A DNA stretch of 64,000 bases from positions 1,348,501-1,412,500 of the forward strand of contig CP023454.1 in NCBI GenBank assembly GCA_002356635.1, read 5' to 3'. The notes beneath the pieces were generated by a model. That model saw only the letters and a list, made by a program, of their open reading frames with translations. It was not told the DNA's origin and did not search any database. Position 1 is the first letter of the stretch. Each line of letters begins with the position of its first letter. Origin of the DNA: Rhodobacteraceae bacterium QY30 (GTDB lineage Bacteria; Pseudomonadota; Alphaproteobacteria; Rhodobacterales; Rhodobacteraceae). Below, piece by piece: positions 8,588-18,542 of this stretch. The position numbers and the translations under genes are program-made.

Positions 8588-9550
8588 ATGAAACTTCACC
8601 CTGTGGTGTCCCTTCTGGTCCAGCGCGTTGCGCTGGGCCTCCTTCTCCTGCTGGCGGTGTCGGTCCTGATCTTTGCGGGCACCCAGCTTCTGCCCGGTGA
8701 TGTGGCGCAGGCGATCTTGGGCCAGTCGGCCACGCCCCAGGCGCTGGCGAACCTGCGTGAACAGCTGGGCCTGAACGATCCCGCCTATGTCCGCTATTTC
8801 CGCTGGCTGGGCGGGGTGGTGCAGGGCGATCTTGGAACCGCGCTGACCAATGGTCAGGATATCGCCACGGCCATGGGCGGGCGGCTGTGGAACACGATGT
8901 TCCTGGCCTTCTGGGCGGCGGTCATTGCGGTGCCGCTGGCGATCACGCTGGGCCTGATTGCGGTCCGCTATCAGGGCCGCTGGCCCGACAAGCTGATTTC
9001 GGCGGTGACTCTGTCAACGATCTCGCTGCCGGAATTCGTGGTGGGCTACATCGCGATGTTCCTGCTGGCGGTGAAGTTTCGCGTCTTCACCTCGGTCTCG
9101 ACCGTTTATGACGGGATGAGCTTCGCGGACCGCATGTCGGCCATCGCGCTGCCGGTGATCGTTCTGGTCCTGGTGGTTCTGGCGCATATGATGCGCATGA
9201 CCCGGGCCGCGATCCTGAACGTCATGCAGTCGGCCTATATCGAGACGGCCGAGTTGAAGGGGGTGCGGCCCTTCACCATCATCGCCCGCCACGCGCTGCC
9301 CAATGCCATCGCGCCCATCGTCAACGTGGTGATGCTGAACCTGGCCTATCTGGTCGTGGGCGTCGTCGTGGTCGAGGTGGTCTTCGTCTACCCCGGCATG
9401 GGCCAGTATCTGGTCGATCATGTGGCCAAGCGGGACATTCCGGTCGTGCAGGCCTGCGGGGTCGTGTTTGCGGCCGTCTATATCGGGCTGAACATGCTGG
9501 CCGATGTGGTCTCGATCCTGTCCAACCCCCGGCTGAGGCACCCGAAATGA
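8588..9550 (+). CDS. Peptide-type ABC importer permease (DppB-like)
   Basis: The 320-residue inner-membrane protein has a first transmembrane helix at about 10-30, a periplasmic domain and about five further helices. It has the usual EAA-loop region around residues 215-235 (E-T-A-E-L-K-G, then R-H-A-L-P-N), where permeases contact the ATPase. Length and the start V-Q-R-V-A-L-G fit the DppB/OppB family. Its last four bases overlap the next permease start (ATGA). It forms the translocation channel with that partner. Confidence 0.9.
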   Translation: MKLHPVVSLLVQRVALGLLLLLAVSVLIFAGTQLLPGDVAQAILGQSATPQALANLREQLGLNDPAYVRYFRWLGGVVQGDLGTALTNGQDIATAMGGRLWNTMFLAFWAAVIAVPLAITLGLIAVRYQGRWPDKLISAVTLSTISLPEFVVGYIAMFLLAVKFRVFTSVSTVYDGMSFADRMSAIALPVIVLVLVVLAHMMRMTRAAILNVMQSAYIETAELKGVRPFTIIARHALPNAIAPIVNVVMLNLAYLVVGVVVVEVVFVYPGMGQYLVDHVAKRDIPVVQACGVVFAAVYIGLNMLADVVSILSNPRLRHPK

Positions 9551-10362
9551 GGCGCATACCGCTTTCCGCGCTGGTCGGCATGACCGTGACCGGCGCCTTC
9601 TTCCTGGCGGCGATCCTCGCCCCCGTCATTGCGCCCTACGGCATGGCCGAGATCGCCGGCGACGTGTGGGAACCGATGTCGTCGAAGTTCTGGCTGGGCA
9701 CCGACGCGATCGGCCGCGACCTGCTGACCCGTATGATCTACGGCGGTCGCACGACCATCTGGATCGCGACGCTGGCAACGATCCTGTCTTTCAGCGTGGG
9801 CTCGATCCTGGGCTTCACCGCCGCCGTCATGGGCGGCTGGGTGGATCAGTTCCTGTCGCGGATGAACGACCTGATCATGGCGATCCCGTCGCTGATCTTC
9901 GCGCTTGTGGTGCTGACGGTGATGCCGGTCACGACGACGACGCTGATCCTTGTGATGGGTCTGCTCGACTCGACCCGCGTCTTCCGGCTGTCGCGCGCCG
10001 TGGCGGTGGACATCACCGTGATGGACTACGTCGAGGCCGCGCGCCTGCGCGGTGAAGGCTGGGGCTGGATCATCTTCCGCGAAATCCTGCCCAACGCGCT
10101 GTCGCCGCTGGTCGCTGAACTGGGCCTGCGCTTCATCTTTGCCGTCCTCTTCATCTCCACCCTGTCGTTCCTGGGGTTGGGCGTGCAACCGCCGCTGGCC
10201 GACTGGGGCGGGATCGTCAAGGAAAACAAGGAAGGTCTGGTCTACGGCATCCCCGCGGCGCTGGTGCCTGCGGTCGCCATCGCGGCGCTGGCCATCTCCG
10301 TGAACCTTGTGGCCGACTGGGTTCTGAACCGCACCACCAGCTTGAAAGGAGGTCGCGGATGA
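9547..10362 (+). CDS. Peptide-type ABC importer permease (DppC-like)
   Basis: This 271-residue permease pairs with the preceding DppB-like protein. It has an N-terminal helix, the family segment W-L-G-T-D-A-I-G-R-D-L-L-T-R-M-I-Y-G-G-R, and an EAA loop (E-A-A-R-L-R-G-E-G, then R-E-I-L-P-N-A). It overlaps both neighbours by four bases (ATGA at each end), so the three genes are translationally coupled. Confidence 0.9.
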   Translation: MRRIPLSALVGMTVTGAFFLAAILAPVIAPYGMAEIAGDVWEPMSSKFWLGTDAIGRDLLTRMIYGGRTTIWIATLATILSFSVGSILGFTAAVMGGWVDQFLSRMNDLIMAIPSLIFALVVLTVMPVTTTTLILVMGLLDSTRVFRLSRAVAVDITVMDYVEAARLRGEGWGWIIFREILPNALSPLVAELGLRFIFAVLFISTLSFLGLGVQPPLADWGGIVKENKEGLVYGIPAALVPAVAIAALAISVNLVADWVLNRTTSLKGGRG

Positions 10363-11996
10363 CCGGGCCGCTTCTCTCTGTCCAGAACCTGAAGATCGAG
10401 GCGACGAGCTATCCGCCCGGTGAACCCCCGCGCGATGTGGTGCTGGTTGAAGGCGTGTCCTTCGACCTGCAAAAGGGCCGCGTTCTGGGCCTGATCGGCG
10501 AATCCGGGGCCGGGAAATCGACCATCGGGCTGTCCTCTATGGCTTATGGCCGGGGGGGCGTTCGGCTGACGGGCGGCAAGATCCTCGTGAATGGCCGCGA
10601 CATCCGCACCGCCACTCCCGCCGGCCTTCGCGCGCTGCGCGGGCATGAAGTGACGTACGTCGCCCAATCCGCCGCCGCGGCCTTCAACCCCGCCAAGCGG
10701 CTGATGGAGCAGGTGATCGAGACCAGCCTGGGCCACCGCCTGATGACCCGTCCCGAGGCCGAGGCCCGCGCCGTCGATCTGTTCCGGCAGTTAGGTCTGC
10801 CGAAGCCCGAAACAATCGGCGACCGCTATCCGCACCAGGTCTCGGGCGGGCAATTGCAGCGGGTGATGACCGCTATGGCGCTGTGCCCGAAACCCGATCT
10901 GGTGATCTTCGACGAACCGACCACCGCGCTGGACGTGACAACCCAGATCGACGTTCTGGCGGCGATCAAGCGCGCGATCCGCGAAACCGGGGTCGCGGCG
11001 CTTTACATCACGCACGACCTTGCCGTCGTTGCACAAGTGGCCGACGACATCATGGTCCTGCGCCATGGCAAGACGGTGGAATACGGCACCACCGACCAGA
11101 TCATCAACGCGCCGGTGCAGGAGTACACCCGCGCGCTGGTTTCTGTCCGCTCGAAAGACCACCCGGAAAAGCCCGCCGGGGGCACGCCGGTCCTGACGGT
11201 GGAGTCCGTGACGGCGCGCTATCCCGGCATTCCGATCGACGTCTTGAAGAACGTCTCGGTGACCCTGAACGCCGGCCACACGCTGGCGGTGGTGGGGGAA
11301 AGCGGCTCGGGCAAATCGACGCTGGCCCGCGCGATCACCGGACTTCTGCCCCCCCTGAAGGGCCGGATGACGTTTGCCGGGCGGCAACTTTCGAACGCCG
11401 TTGCGGGACGGACCAGGGACGACCTGCGGGAACTGCAGATGATCTACCAGATGGCCGACGTGGCGATGAACCCGCGCCAGACGGTGGCAACGATCATCGG
11501 GCGGCCGCTTGAATTCTACTTCGGCCTGAAGGGTGCGGCGCGGGACAAGCGCGTTGCCGAACTTCTGGAGGCGATCGAGATGGGCAAGGGCTTTGCCGAC
11601 CGCTACCCGGCCGAACTTTCGGGCGGCCAGAAACAGCGGGTCTGCATCGCCCGGGCGCTTGCGGCGAAACCGAAGCTCATCATCTGCGACGAGGTGACAT
11701 CGGCGCTGGACCCGCTGGTGGCGGAAGGCATCCTGAAACTGCTTCTGGACCTTCAGGCGCGCGAAGGAGTGGCTTATCTTTTCATCACCCACGACCTTGC
11801 CACCGTCCGCGCCATCGCCGATTCCATCGCCGTCATGTATCGCGGCCAGGTGGTGCGCTATGGCCCGAAGACCGACGTCCTGGCGCCGCCCTTCGATGAT
11901 TACACCGACCTGCTGCTGTCCTCGGTCCCCGAGATGCGGCTTGGCTGGCTGGAAGAGACTCTGGCGCACCGAAAGATGGAAAGCGCCGGCAACTAG
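10359..11996 (+). CDS. Fused double ABC ATPase of the peptide-type importer (DppD-DppF-like)
   Basis: The 545-residue protein carries two complete nucleotide-binding domains in one chain. The first Walker A is G-E-S-G-A-G-K-S-T (47-55) with signature S-G-G-Q-L-Q-R. The second Walker A is G-E-S-G-S-G-K-S-T (about 313-321) with signature S-G-G-Q-K-Q-R. Each has a Walker B (F-D-E-P-T-T, C-D-E-V-T-S) and an H-loop (I-T-H-D-L). It powers the preceding permeases. AAAGGAGG upstream gives a strong start. Fused ATPases are frequent in alphaproteobacterial peptide importers. The stop lies 60 bases from the convergent dipeptidase stop. Confidence 0.92.
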   Translation: MTGPLLSVQNLKIEATSYPPGEPPRDVVLVEGVSFDLQKGRVLGLIGESGAGKSTIGLSSMAYGRGGVRLTGGKILVNGRDIRTATPAGLRALRGHEVTYVAQSAAAAFNPAKRLMEQVIETSLGHRLMTRPEAEARAVDLFRQLGLPKPETIGDRYPHQVSGGQLQRVMTAMALCPKPDLVIFDEPTTALDVTTQIDVLAAIKRAIRETGVAALYITHDLAVVAQVADDIMVLRHGKTVEYGTTDQIINAPVQEYTRALVSVRSKDHPEKPAGGTPVLTVESVTARYPGIPIDVLKNVSVTLNAGHTLAVVGESGSGKSTLARAITGLLPPLKGRMTFAGRQLSNAVAGRTRDDLRELQMIYQMADVAMNPRQTVATIIGRPLEFYFGLKGAARDKRVAELLEAIEMGKGFADRYPAELSGGQKQRVCIARALAAKPKLIICDEVTSALDPLVAEGILKLLLDLQAREGVAYLFITHDLATVRAIADSIAVMYRGQVVRYGPKTDVLAPPFDDYTDLLLSSVPEMRLGWLEETLAHRKMESAGN

Positions 11997-12056
11997 GCCG
12001 GCGCCCCTTCGTCCGCATGAAACCGCGCCCGTCACAGGCGTCCGGCCGCCGTCCGC

Positions 12057-13436
12057 TCAGGCCAGCCGGTCGAGGATCCGCGCCCAGCTGCGAATGCCCT
12101 TGTGGAAGCTCTCCAGGTCGTATTTTTCATTCGGGGAATGGATCTGGTCGTCGTCTTTCGCAAACCCGATCAGCATCGCATCCATGCCCAGGACCGACTT
12201 GAAATATCCCGCAATCGGGATCGACCCGCCCGATCCGATATAGGCCGCCGATACCCCCCATTCCTCGGTCAGCGCGCTGCGCGCTTCCTCGAACGCCGGA
12301 TCAGCGATCTGCATGACCGAGGCGGGGCTGCCGCCGTGGGGGTGGAATTCGACCCGGCAATCGGCAGGCAGACAGCTTTCGACATAGGCCCGGAAGGCGG
12401 CGCGGATCTTGTCGGGGTCCATGCGGCTGACCAGCCGGAACGACACCTTGGCCCGCGCTTCGGCCGGTAGCACGGTCTTGAAGCCCGCGCCCGCGTATCC
12501 GCCCGCGATCCCGTTGAATTCGCAGGTCGGCCGCGACCAGATCATCTCAAGCGGCGTACGGTCCCGCTCACCGGCGGGGACCGACAGTCCTACGTCCCCC
12601 AGGAACCGCGCATGATCGAACGCCAGCCCCTGCCATTGTGCGCGCACCGCTTCGGGCAGTTCGTCGACATCGTCGTAGAAGCCGGGCAGGGTGACGCGGC
12701 CCTGATCGTCATGCAGCCCCGCGACGATCTTCGCCAGCACCCGGATGGGGTTCGCCGCCGCGCCGCCGTAGCTGCCGGAATGCAGATCCTTGTTGGCGGC
12801 ATGGATCACCACCTCTTCGCCGACCAGCCCGCGCAGCATGGTGGTGATCGCCGGCACCCGGTCTTCGTAAAGCCCCGTGTCGCAGATCAGCGCCAGGTCG
12901 GCTTTCAGCTCTCCCGCGTTCTCGCGCATGAAGGGCACGAGCGAGGGCGAACCGGATTCCTCTTCGCCCTCCAGAAAGATCGACAGCTTGCCGGGCAGGG
13001 TGCCATGCACGTCCTTCCAGGCGCGACACGCCTCGATGAAGGTCAGAAGCTGGCCCTTGTCATCGGATGTGCCACGCCCGCGGATGACCTTGCCCTTTGG
13101 CGTTTCTTCGACCACCGGATCAAAGGGGTCACGCGCCCAAAGGTTCAGCGGATCGACCGGTTGCACATCGTAGTGACCGTAAAACAGCAGGTGCCGCCCG
13201 GTGGCGCCGCCGTTTCCGCCATGCGCGACCACCATCGGATGCCCCGGCGTCGGACGGGCCGAGGCGTCGAAGCCCAGACTGGCCAGATCCCGCACCAGCC
13301 AGTCCGCCGCCCGCGCGCAATCCGCCGCATAGGCCGGGTCGGTCGAGATCGAGGGGATCCGCGCCAGGTCCAGCAGGCGGTCCACGGCCTGCGGCAAGGT
13401 GGCGTCGATGCGGGCCAGAACGGCATCAAGGGTCAT
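12057..13436 (-). CDS. M20-family metallo-dipeptidase
   Basis: The 459-residue protein is an M20/M25/M40 zinc peptidase. The zinc-site segments visible are Y-G-H-Y-D-V-Q-P (His/Asp), the catalytic/zinc pair E-G-E-E-E-S-G-S and a late His segment I-H-S-P-N-E. A dimerisation domain lies between about 200 and 320. It would hydrolyse dipeptides in the cytoplasm. Start chosen at the ATG ending at 13436, preceded by GGAGAG; an upstream TTG is less likely. It converges on the peptide-type ABC importer, which fits processing of imported dipeptides, though it is transcribed separately. Confidence 0.88.
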   Translation of the reverse strand: MTLDAVLARIDATLPQAVDRLLDLARIPSISTDPAYAADCARAADWLVRDLASLGFDASARPTPGHPMVVAHGGNGGATGRHLLFYGHYDVQPVDPLNLWARDPFDPVVEETPKGKVIRGRGTSDDKGQLLTFIEACRAWKDVHGTLPGKLSIFLEGEEESGSPSLVPFMRENAGELKADLALICDTGLYEDRVPAITTMLRGLVGEEVVIHAANKDLHSGSYGGAAANPIRVLAKIVAGLHDDQGRVTLPGFYDDVDELPEAVRAQWQGLAFDHARFLGDVGLSVPAGERDRTPLEMIWSRPTCEFNGIAGGYAGAGFKTVLPAEARAKVSFRLVSRMDPDKIRAAFRAYVESCLPADCRVEFHPHGGSPASVMQIADPAFEEARSALTEEWGVSAAYIGSGGSIPIAGYFKSVLGMDAMLIGFAKDDDQIHSPNEKYDLESFHKGIRSWARILDRLA

Positions 13437-13633
13437 GGGGCTCTCCAATCCGGGGCGGGGTCGGCCTCGAGACTAGCAGCGCAGTCGGGACGGGGCCAGA
13501 CCGGGATGCGCCGGGGCAGGGGTCGCTTTCGGTCCCGCGAATGTCGGCCCGCCCTCTGGAAAGGCAACGGGTAAAGGCATTATCTTGCAGCCCGGCCGCC
13601 CATGCGGCAATTCGACCATCGCAAATGGCGTCT

Positions 13634-13647
13634 TTGACTTCTATCAA
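13634..13647. promoter_or_regulatory. FNR/FnrL-type binding site upstream of hemA
   Basis: TTGAC-TTCT-ATCAA matches the FNR consensus TTGAY-N4-RTCAA in all conserved positions. Its centre lies about 70 bases upstream of the hemA start, in the 273-base interval between the dipeptidase and hemA. In Rhodobacter sphaeroides hemA is a known FnrL target that responds to low oxygen. The rest of this interval contains no gene that I can support. Confidence 0.75.
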
Positions 13648-13709
13648 TACGTGCCGAAGCGATGAGTCGTAGGTGGGGGTGCAGGCCCCGATGGCCCAGG
13701 AGACTGATG

Positions 13710-14939
13710 ATGGATTATTCCCGCGCCCTTGATGCAGCCCTTCAGCAGTTGCATGACGAAGGCCGCTACCGGACCTTCATCGACATCGAACGCCGCAAGG
13801 GCCAGTTTCCCGCCGCCATCTGGCGCCGTCCCGATGGGTCAGAGCGTGAAATCACCGTCTGGTGCGGCAACGACTATCTGGGCATGGGGCAGCATCCCGT
13901 GGTTCTGACGGCCATGCACGAGGCGCTGGATGCCACCGGCGCCGGATCGGGCGGCACGCGCAACATCTCGGGCACGACGATCTATCACAAACGGCTCGAG
14001 GCCGAACTGGCCGACCTGCACGGCAAGGAAGCGGCGCTGGTGTTTTCCTCGGCCTATATTGCCAATGATGCCACGCTATCGACGCTGCCGAAGCTGTTTC
14101 CCGGCCTGATCATCTATTCTGATGCGCTGAACCATGCCTCGATGATCGAGGGGATCAAGCGTAACGGCGGGCCAAAGCGCATCTTCCGCCATAACGACAT
14201 CGCGCATCTGCGCGAGTTGCTTCAGGTCGACGACCCCGCCGCCCCGAAGCTGATCGCCTTTGAATCGATCTATTCGATGGACGGCGATTTCGGAAAGATC
14301 GCAGAAATCTGCGATCTTGCGCAGGAATTCGGCGCGCTGACCTACCTCGATGAGGTCCACGCCGTGGGCATGTATGGCCCGCGCGGCGGCGGAGTCGCCG
14401 AACGGGACGGCCTGACCAACCGGATCGACATTTTCAACGGCACGCTGGGCAAGGCCTTCGGCGTGTTCGGCGGCTATATCGCGGCCTCGGCCAAGATGGT
14501 GGATGCGGTCCGTTCCTACGCGCCGGGTTTCATCTTCACCACCTCGCTGCCGCCGGCGGTCGCGGCGGGGGCGGCGGCGTCCATCGCCTTTCTGAAAAGC
14601 CCCGAAGGCCAGAAACTGCGCGATCAGCAGCAACTGAACGCCCGGATCCTGAAGATGCGGCTCAAGGGCCTGGGACTGCCGATCATCGACCACGGCACCC
14701 ATATCGTGCCGGTCCATGTCGGCGATCCGGTGCACTGCAAGATGCTGTCGGACATGCTGCTGGACCGCTACGGCATCTATGTCCAGCCGATCAACTTCCC
14801 CACCGTGCCGCGCGGCACGGAACGGCTGCGATTCACGCCCTCGCCGGTGCATGACGCGCCGCAGCTTGACCGGCTGGTGCGGGCCATGGACGACCTCTGG
14901 TCGCATTGTGCGCTGAATCGCGCTGAACTGACGGGCTGA
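13710..14939 (+). CDS. hemA: 5-aminolevulinate synthase
   Basis: The 409-residue PLP enzyme condenses glycine and succinyl-CoA to 5-aminolevulinate, the first step of tetrapyrrole synthesis in alphaproteobacteria. The PLP lysine is Lys248 in G-T-L-G-K-A-F. The glycine-rich substrate segment [14 protein letters not shown] and the [14 protein letters not shown] block are typical. Of two adjacent ATGs (13707 and 13710) I chose the second because its product matches the known M-D-Y start; AGGAG lies 7 bases before it. An FnrL-type site lies upstream, so low oxygen probably raises expression. It may be one of two paralogues (hemA/hemT), as in R. sphaeroides. Confidence 0.97.
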   Translation: MDYSRALDAALQQLHDEGRYRTFIDIERRKGQFPAAIWRRPDGSEREITVWCGNDYLGMGQHPVVLTAMHEALDATGAGSGGTRNISGTTIYHKRLEAELADLHGKEAALVFSSAYIANDATLSTLPKLFPGLIIYSDALNHASMIEGIKRNGGPKRIFRHNDIAHLRELLQVDDPAAPKLIAFESIYSMDGDFGKIAEICDLAQEFGALTYLDEVHAVGMYGPRGGGVAERDGLTNRIDIFNGTLGKAFGVFGGYIAASAKMVDAVRSYAPGFIFTTSLPPAVAAGAAASIAFLKSPEGQKLRDQQQLNARILKMRLKGLGLPIIDHGTHIVPVHVGDPVHCKMLSDMLLDRYGIYVQPINFPTVPRGTERLRFTPSPVHDAPQLDRLVRAMDDLWSHCALNRAELTG

Positions 14940-15054
14940 GGGCTTTCTGCGGATGCACGGAAAATTGTCCTGTGGTAATCAACGGCAAAAGTGCTGAGAG
15001 CGGGCGACACGATTCGACCGGCGCTTGGGGACACAAGGAACGGGGCAATCAGGC

Positions 15055-16302
15055 ATGATCGGGCGGAGGGCGAAGCCTGCGGCGGCTGACGCGGAAAAAC
15101 CCAAGGGTTTTGACGATTTCGAGCTGCGGCTGGGCGATGTGATGCGCGGTGAACGCGCGACACTCTCCAAATCCCTTCTGGACGTGCAGCGCGAACTGAG
15201 GATCAAGGCGGGTCATATCGCCGCGATCGAGAATTGCGATGTCTCGGCCTTCGAAACGCCCAGTTTCATCGCGGGTTATGTCCGGTCCTATGCGCGCTAT
15301 CTGGGCCTTGACCCGGAATGGGCCTTTGAACGGTTCTGCAAGGAAGCGAACTTCCAGGTGGCGCATGGGATGTCGCCCGCCGCTTCGGGCGTGAAGTCTG
15401 TCAGCGCACCCCGCATCGAATATGCCGAGCCGCTGGCCAACCCCAATGCGACCTTCGTGCCGCGCGGGCCCGCTTTCCTGTCGCGGATCGAGCCCGCGGC
15501 GGTGGGGTCCATCCTGGTGCTGGTCGCGCTGATCTGCGGGATCGGCTACGGCGGCTATGCGGTGCTTCAGGAAGTGCAGAAGGTGACGCTGGCCCCGGTG
15601 GACCAGTCGCCCCGCGTGGTGGCCGAACTGGACCCGCTGGAAGGCGCCATGGCCCAGCCGACGGTCGACACCGCCGCCGCCGTGCCGGTCGCGCCGGAGT
15701 CCGATCCTTCCCCCGAAGCGGTGGACCGTCTCTACCGTCCGCAGGCGCTGGACGCGCCGGTTCTGGTGGCCCGCGACGGCCCGATTGCCGCCATCGATCC
15801 GCAGACCGTGGGTGTCCTGCCGGCCCCCGCCGCCCCCACGGGCGAGGCGGTCGCGGCCGCCGTTGCCACGACCATCGCGCCCCTGGGCGAAACCCCGGTT
15901 CAGGTTGTCGCGGCCGATGCCCCGGCGGTCGAGCTTCTGGCCGTGCGGCCCTCCTGGGTCCGGGTTCAGGCTGCCGATGGCACGACGATCTTCGAAAAGA
16001 TCCTCGACGCCGGCGAACGTTATGCCCTGCCCAAGACCGAAAAGGCACCCGTGCTGCGGTCGGGCGAATCCGGCGCGATCTACTTTGCCGTCAACGGCCA
16101 GACCTATGGCCCGGCGGGCGGGCGCGGCGAAGTGACCAAGAACATCGTCCTGTCGCCCGAGGCGCTGACCGGCAAGTATGCGGTCGCGGACCTGGACAAG
16201 GACAGCGATCTGGCCCGTTTCGTCGCAGTGGCCGAAGCCAATCCGGAGCCTGCCGTCCCCACGGCGCTGGAAGTGCCGCAGCCGAACCCAGCCGGACAGT
16301 AA
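15055..16302 (+). CDS. rodZ: RodZ-like helix-turn-helix membrane protein
   Basis: The 415-residue protein has an N-terminal HTH_25 domain (about 20-95: L-G-D-V-M-R-G-E-R, then the Y-V-R-S-Y-A-R-Y-L-G segment), one transmembrane helix (about 149-172), a long Pro/Ala-rich periplasmic linker and a C-terminal DUF4115 beta domain (about 295-375). This matches RodZ, which couples MreB to the cell-wall elongation machinery. ATG at 15055 is preferred over a TTG at 15025 because AAGGAA lies in a plausible position. It lies upstream of ispG on the same strand, a conserved rodZ-ispG neighbourhood in proteobacteria. Confidence 0.85.
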   Translation: MIGRRAKPAAADAEKPKGFDDFELRLGDVMRGERATLSKSLLDVQRELRIKAGHIAAIENCDVSAFETPSFIAGYVRSYARYLGLDPEWAFERFCKEANFQVAHGMSPAASGVKSVSAPRIEYAEPLANPNATFVPRGPAFLSRIEPAAVGSILVLVALICGIGYGGYAVLQEVQKVTLAPVDQSPRVVAELDPLEGAMAQPTVDTAAAVPVAPESDPSPEAVDRLYRPQALDAPVLVARDGPIAAIDPQTVGVLPAPAAPTGEAVAAAVATTIAPLGETPVQVVAADAPAVELLAVRPSWVRVQAADGTTIFEKILDAGERYALPKTEKAPVLRSGESGAIYFAVNGQTYGPAGGRGEVTKNIVLSPEALTGKYAVADLDKDSDLARFVAVAEANPEPAVPTALEVPQPNPAGQ

Positions 16303-16312
16303 GCTGCGGACG

Positions 16313-16331
16313 GGGCCGTGGCCCCGGTTGT
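16313..16331 (+). terminator. GC-rich stem-loop between rodZ-like gene and ispG
   Basis: An inverted repeat GGGGCC-GT-GGCCCC follows 10 bases after the rodZ-like stop. There is no T tract, only TTGTCC, so it is at most a weak or attenuating terminator within the rodZ-ispG unit. Confidence 0.3.
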
Positions 16332-16389
16332 CCTTGCCGGCCAAAAGTCCTATTTCGGGGGCTGACCCCTTGCTGCCGGAGCTGGCCCC

Positions 16390-17547
16390 ATGTCCAATGC
16401 CGATGACCTGCATCACGTCCGCCCCTGGCGGATGATCCAGCGCCGCAAGTCGCGGCAGATCATGGTCGGCAAGGTGGCGGTGGGCGGCGACGCCCCCATT
16501 TCGGTCCAGACCATGACCAACACGCTGACCTCGGACGCGAAGGCGACGATCGAGCAGATCCAGCGCTGCGCCGTGGCCGGTGCCGACATCGTCCGCGTCT
16601 CGACCCCGGATGAGGACAGCACCCGCGCACTGCGCGAGATCGTCGCGGAAAGCCCGGTGCCCATCGTGGCCGACATCCATTTCCACTATCGCCGCGCCAT
16701 CGAGGCCGCCGAGGCCGGTGCCGCCTGCCTGCGCATCAACCCCGGCAACATCGGTGACGCAACCCGCGTGCGCGAGGTCATCAAGGCGGCGCGTGACCAC
16801 GGTTGTTCGATCCGCATTGGGGTGAATGCCGGATCGCTGGAACGCCACCTTCTGGACAAGTACGGCGAACCCTGCCCGGAAGCGATGGTGGAAAGCGGGC
16901 TCGATCATATCAGGATCCTGCAGGACAACGATTTCCACGACTTCAAGATCAGCGTGAAGGCGTCAGACGTGTTCCTGGCCGCGGCCGCCTACCAGGCGCT
17001 GGCCGAAGCGACCGACGCGCCGATTCATCTGGGCATCACGGAAGCCGGGGGGTTGATGTCGGGCACGGTGAAATCCGCCATCGGCCTTGGCAACCTGTTG
17101 TGGATGGGCATCGGAGACACGATCCGCGTCTCGCTGTCTGCCGATCCGGTGGAAGAGGTGAAGGTGGGCTTCGAGATCCTGAAGTCGCTGGGCCTGCGCC
17201 ATCGGGGCGTCACGATCATCTCTTGCCCCTCGTGCGCGCGGCAGGGCTTTGACGTGATCAAGACCGTCTCGGCGCTGGAAGACCGGCTGGCCCACATCAC
17301 CACTTCGATGAGCCTGTCGATCATCGGCTGCGTGGTGAACGGCCCGGGCGAGGCGCTGATGACCGACATCGGCTTCACCGGTGGTGGGGCCGGGTCGGGG
17401 ATGGTCTACCTGGCCGGGAAACAAAGCCACAAGCTTGGCAATGACCAGATGATCGACCACATCGTCGAACTGGTCGAGGAGCGCGCCGCGCAGATCGAGG
17501 CCGCCAAGGCCCAGGCCGAACCGGACGCGCAGCTTCTGTCTGTCTGA
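16390..17547 (+). CDS. ispG: 4-hydroxy-3-methylbut-2-enyl diphosphate synthase
   Basis: The 385-residue iron-sulfur enzyme of the MEP pathway converts methylerythritol cyclodiphosphate to HMBPP. The N-terminal TIM-barrel begins near [10 protein letters not shown]. The C-terminal domain carries the three cluster cysteines, in S-C-P-S-C-A-R-Q-G and G-C-V-V-N-G-P-G-E. Its length matches the compact bacterial form. Together with the preceding rodZ-like gene it follows a widely conserved order. Confidence 0.96.
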   Translation: MSNADDLHHVRPWRMIQRRKSRQIMVGKVAVGGDAPISVQTMTNTLTSDAKATIEQIQRCAVAGADIVRVSTPDEDSTRALREIVAESPVPIVADIHFHYRRAIEAAEAGAACLRINPGNIGDATRVREVIKAARDHGCSIRIGVNAGSLERHLLDKYGEPCPEAMVESGLDHIRILQDNDFHDFKISVKASDVFLAAAAYQALAEATDAPIHLGITEAGGLMSGTVKSAIGLGNLLWMGIGDTIRVSLSADPVEEVKVGFEILKSLGLRHRGVTIISCPSCARQGFDVIKTVSALEDRLAHITTSMSLSIIGCVVNGPGEALMTDIGFTGGGAGSGMVYLAGKQSHKLGNDQMIDHIVELVEERAAQIEAAKAQAEPDAQLLSV

Positions 17548-17583
17548 CCGGGCGGGTTCGGACTTGTGGAAAATCCTCCTGAC

Positions 17584-17614
17584 GGGGGCTCCGACAGATC
17601 GTGCGGGAGCCTCC
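17584..17614. terminator. Possible stem-loop between ispG and dsbA-like genes
   Basis: GGGGGCTCC (17584-17592) can pair with GGAGCCTCC (17606-17614) using one G-U pair and a 13-base loop. The two flanking genes converge here. No T tract follows on either strand, so intrinsic termination is doubtful. Confidence 0.3.
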
Positions 17615-17661
17615 AGGAGGTATTGGATGCTAAGCAGAAATCCCGCGAGGGGAACGGCGGA

Positions 17662-18402
17662 TCAGCCGCGTGCGTCCTTGACGATCGCCTTCAGTTGCGC
17701 GCCGGGGACGTAGCCCCGCACCATCTGCTTGCCGATCACGAAGGCGGGCGTGCCGCTGATCTGCATCCGGCTGGCGAGTTCGTGGTTTGCCTCGATGATC
17801 TTCATGATCTCGGGGTTGTCCATTTCGGCAAGGATCGGTTTCGGATCCAGGCCGAGCGACCGTGCAAAGGACGACAGCGTGTCGGGCGTGATATCGCCGC
17901 GGAAGCTTTCGTAGAAGCCCGCGTTGATCTTCGCATAGGCATCGGGTCCGGCGGTGCGCAGGGCGGCGATGGCGAATTTCGACGCCACGAGAGACTCTTC
18001 GCCCAGGATCGGGAATTCCTTGACGATGTAGCGGATGTTCTTGTCGGACCCGATCAGTGCGGAAACCTCTCCATGCGCCTTGCGGCAATAACCGCAGCGG
18101 TAGTCGATGAATTCGACGACCGTCACATCGCCCTTCGGATTGCCGCCGACAAAGCTGGCGCGGTCCGAAAACAGCTCGGCCTCGTTCGCGGCGATCAAGG
18201 CGACGTCGCCCTGCGCCTGCTCGGCGGCCTGCTTCTTGTCCAGTTCCTGCGAAACCTCGATCAGGACTTCCGGGTTCGCCAGCAGATAGGCGCGGACCTC
18301 GGTGCCGAAGGCGGCCCGTTCGGCGTCGGTCATCGCGGTCACGTCGAAGGCCGCGGCCGGGGTGGCGGTCAGGGCGGCAAGGGCAACAAGCGCGGCTTTC
18401 AT
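17662..18402 (-). CDS. Periplasmic DsbA-family thiol oxidoreductase
   Basis: The 246-residue protein has a short signal peptide (about 1-18, ending A-A-A), an alpha-helical N-terminal extension (about 20-80, E-L-D-K-K-Q) and a thioredoxin-fold domain with active site C103-G-Y-C106 and cis-proline in S-G-T-P-A-F. The DSBA_Com1-like architecture fits either disulfide formation or isomerisation in the periplasm. Start chosen at M-K-A-A-L because longer forms lack a signal peptide. It diverges from an aminotransferase 140 bases away. Confidence 0.88.
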   Translation of the reverse strand: MKAALVALAALTATPAAAFDVTAMTDAERAAFGTEVRAYLLANPEVLIEVSQELDKKQAAEQAQGDVALIAANEAELFSDRASFVGGNPKGDVTVVEFIDYRCGYCRKAHGEVSALIGSDKNIRYIVKEFPILGEESLVASKFAIAALRTAGPDAYAKINAGFYESFRGDITPDTLSSFARSLGLDPKPILAEMDNPEIMKIIEANHELASRMQISGTPAFVIGKQMVRGYVPGAQLKAIVKDARG

Positions 18403-18542
18403 TGGCGGATCCTTTGACTTTGGCGGCGACACCATCGCAGATGGGACGGAAGAGAGGAAGCCCCCGCCGTGCGACCCGGCGGCTTGACCTTGGCGCGCGG
18501 ACGGGACACATCGGGCATTGCGCGCAGGATAGGGAGGACCGG

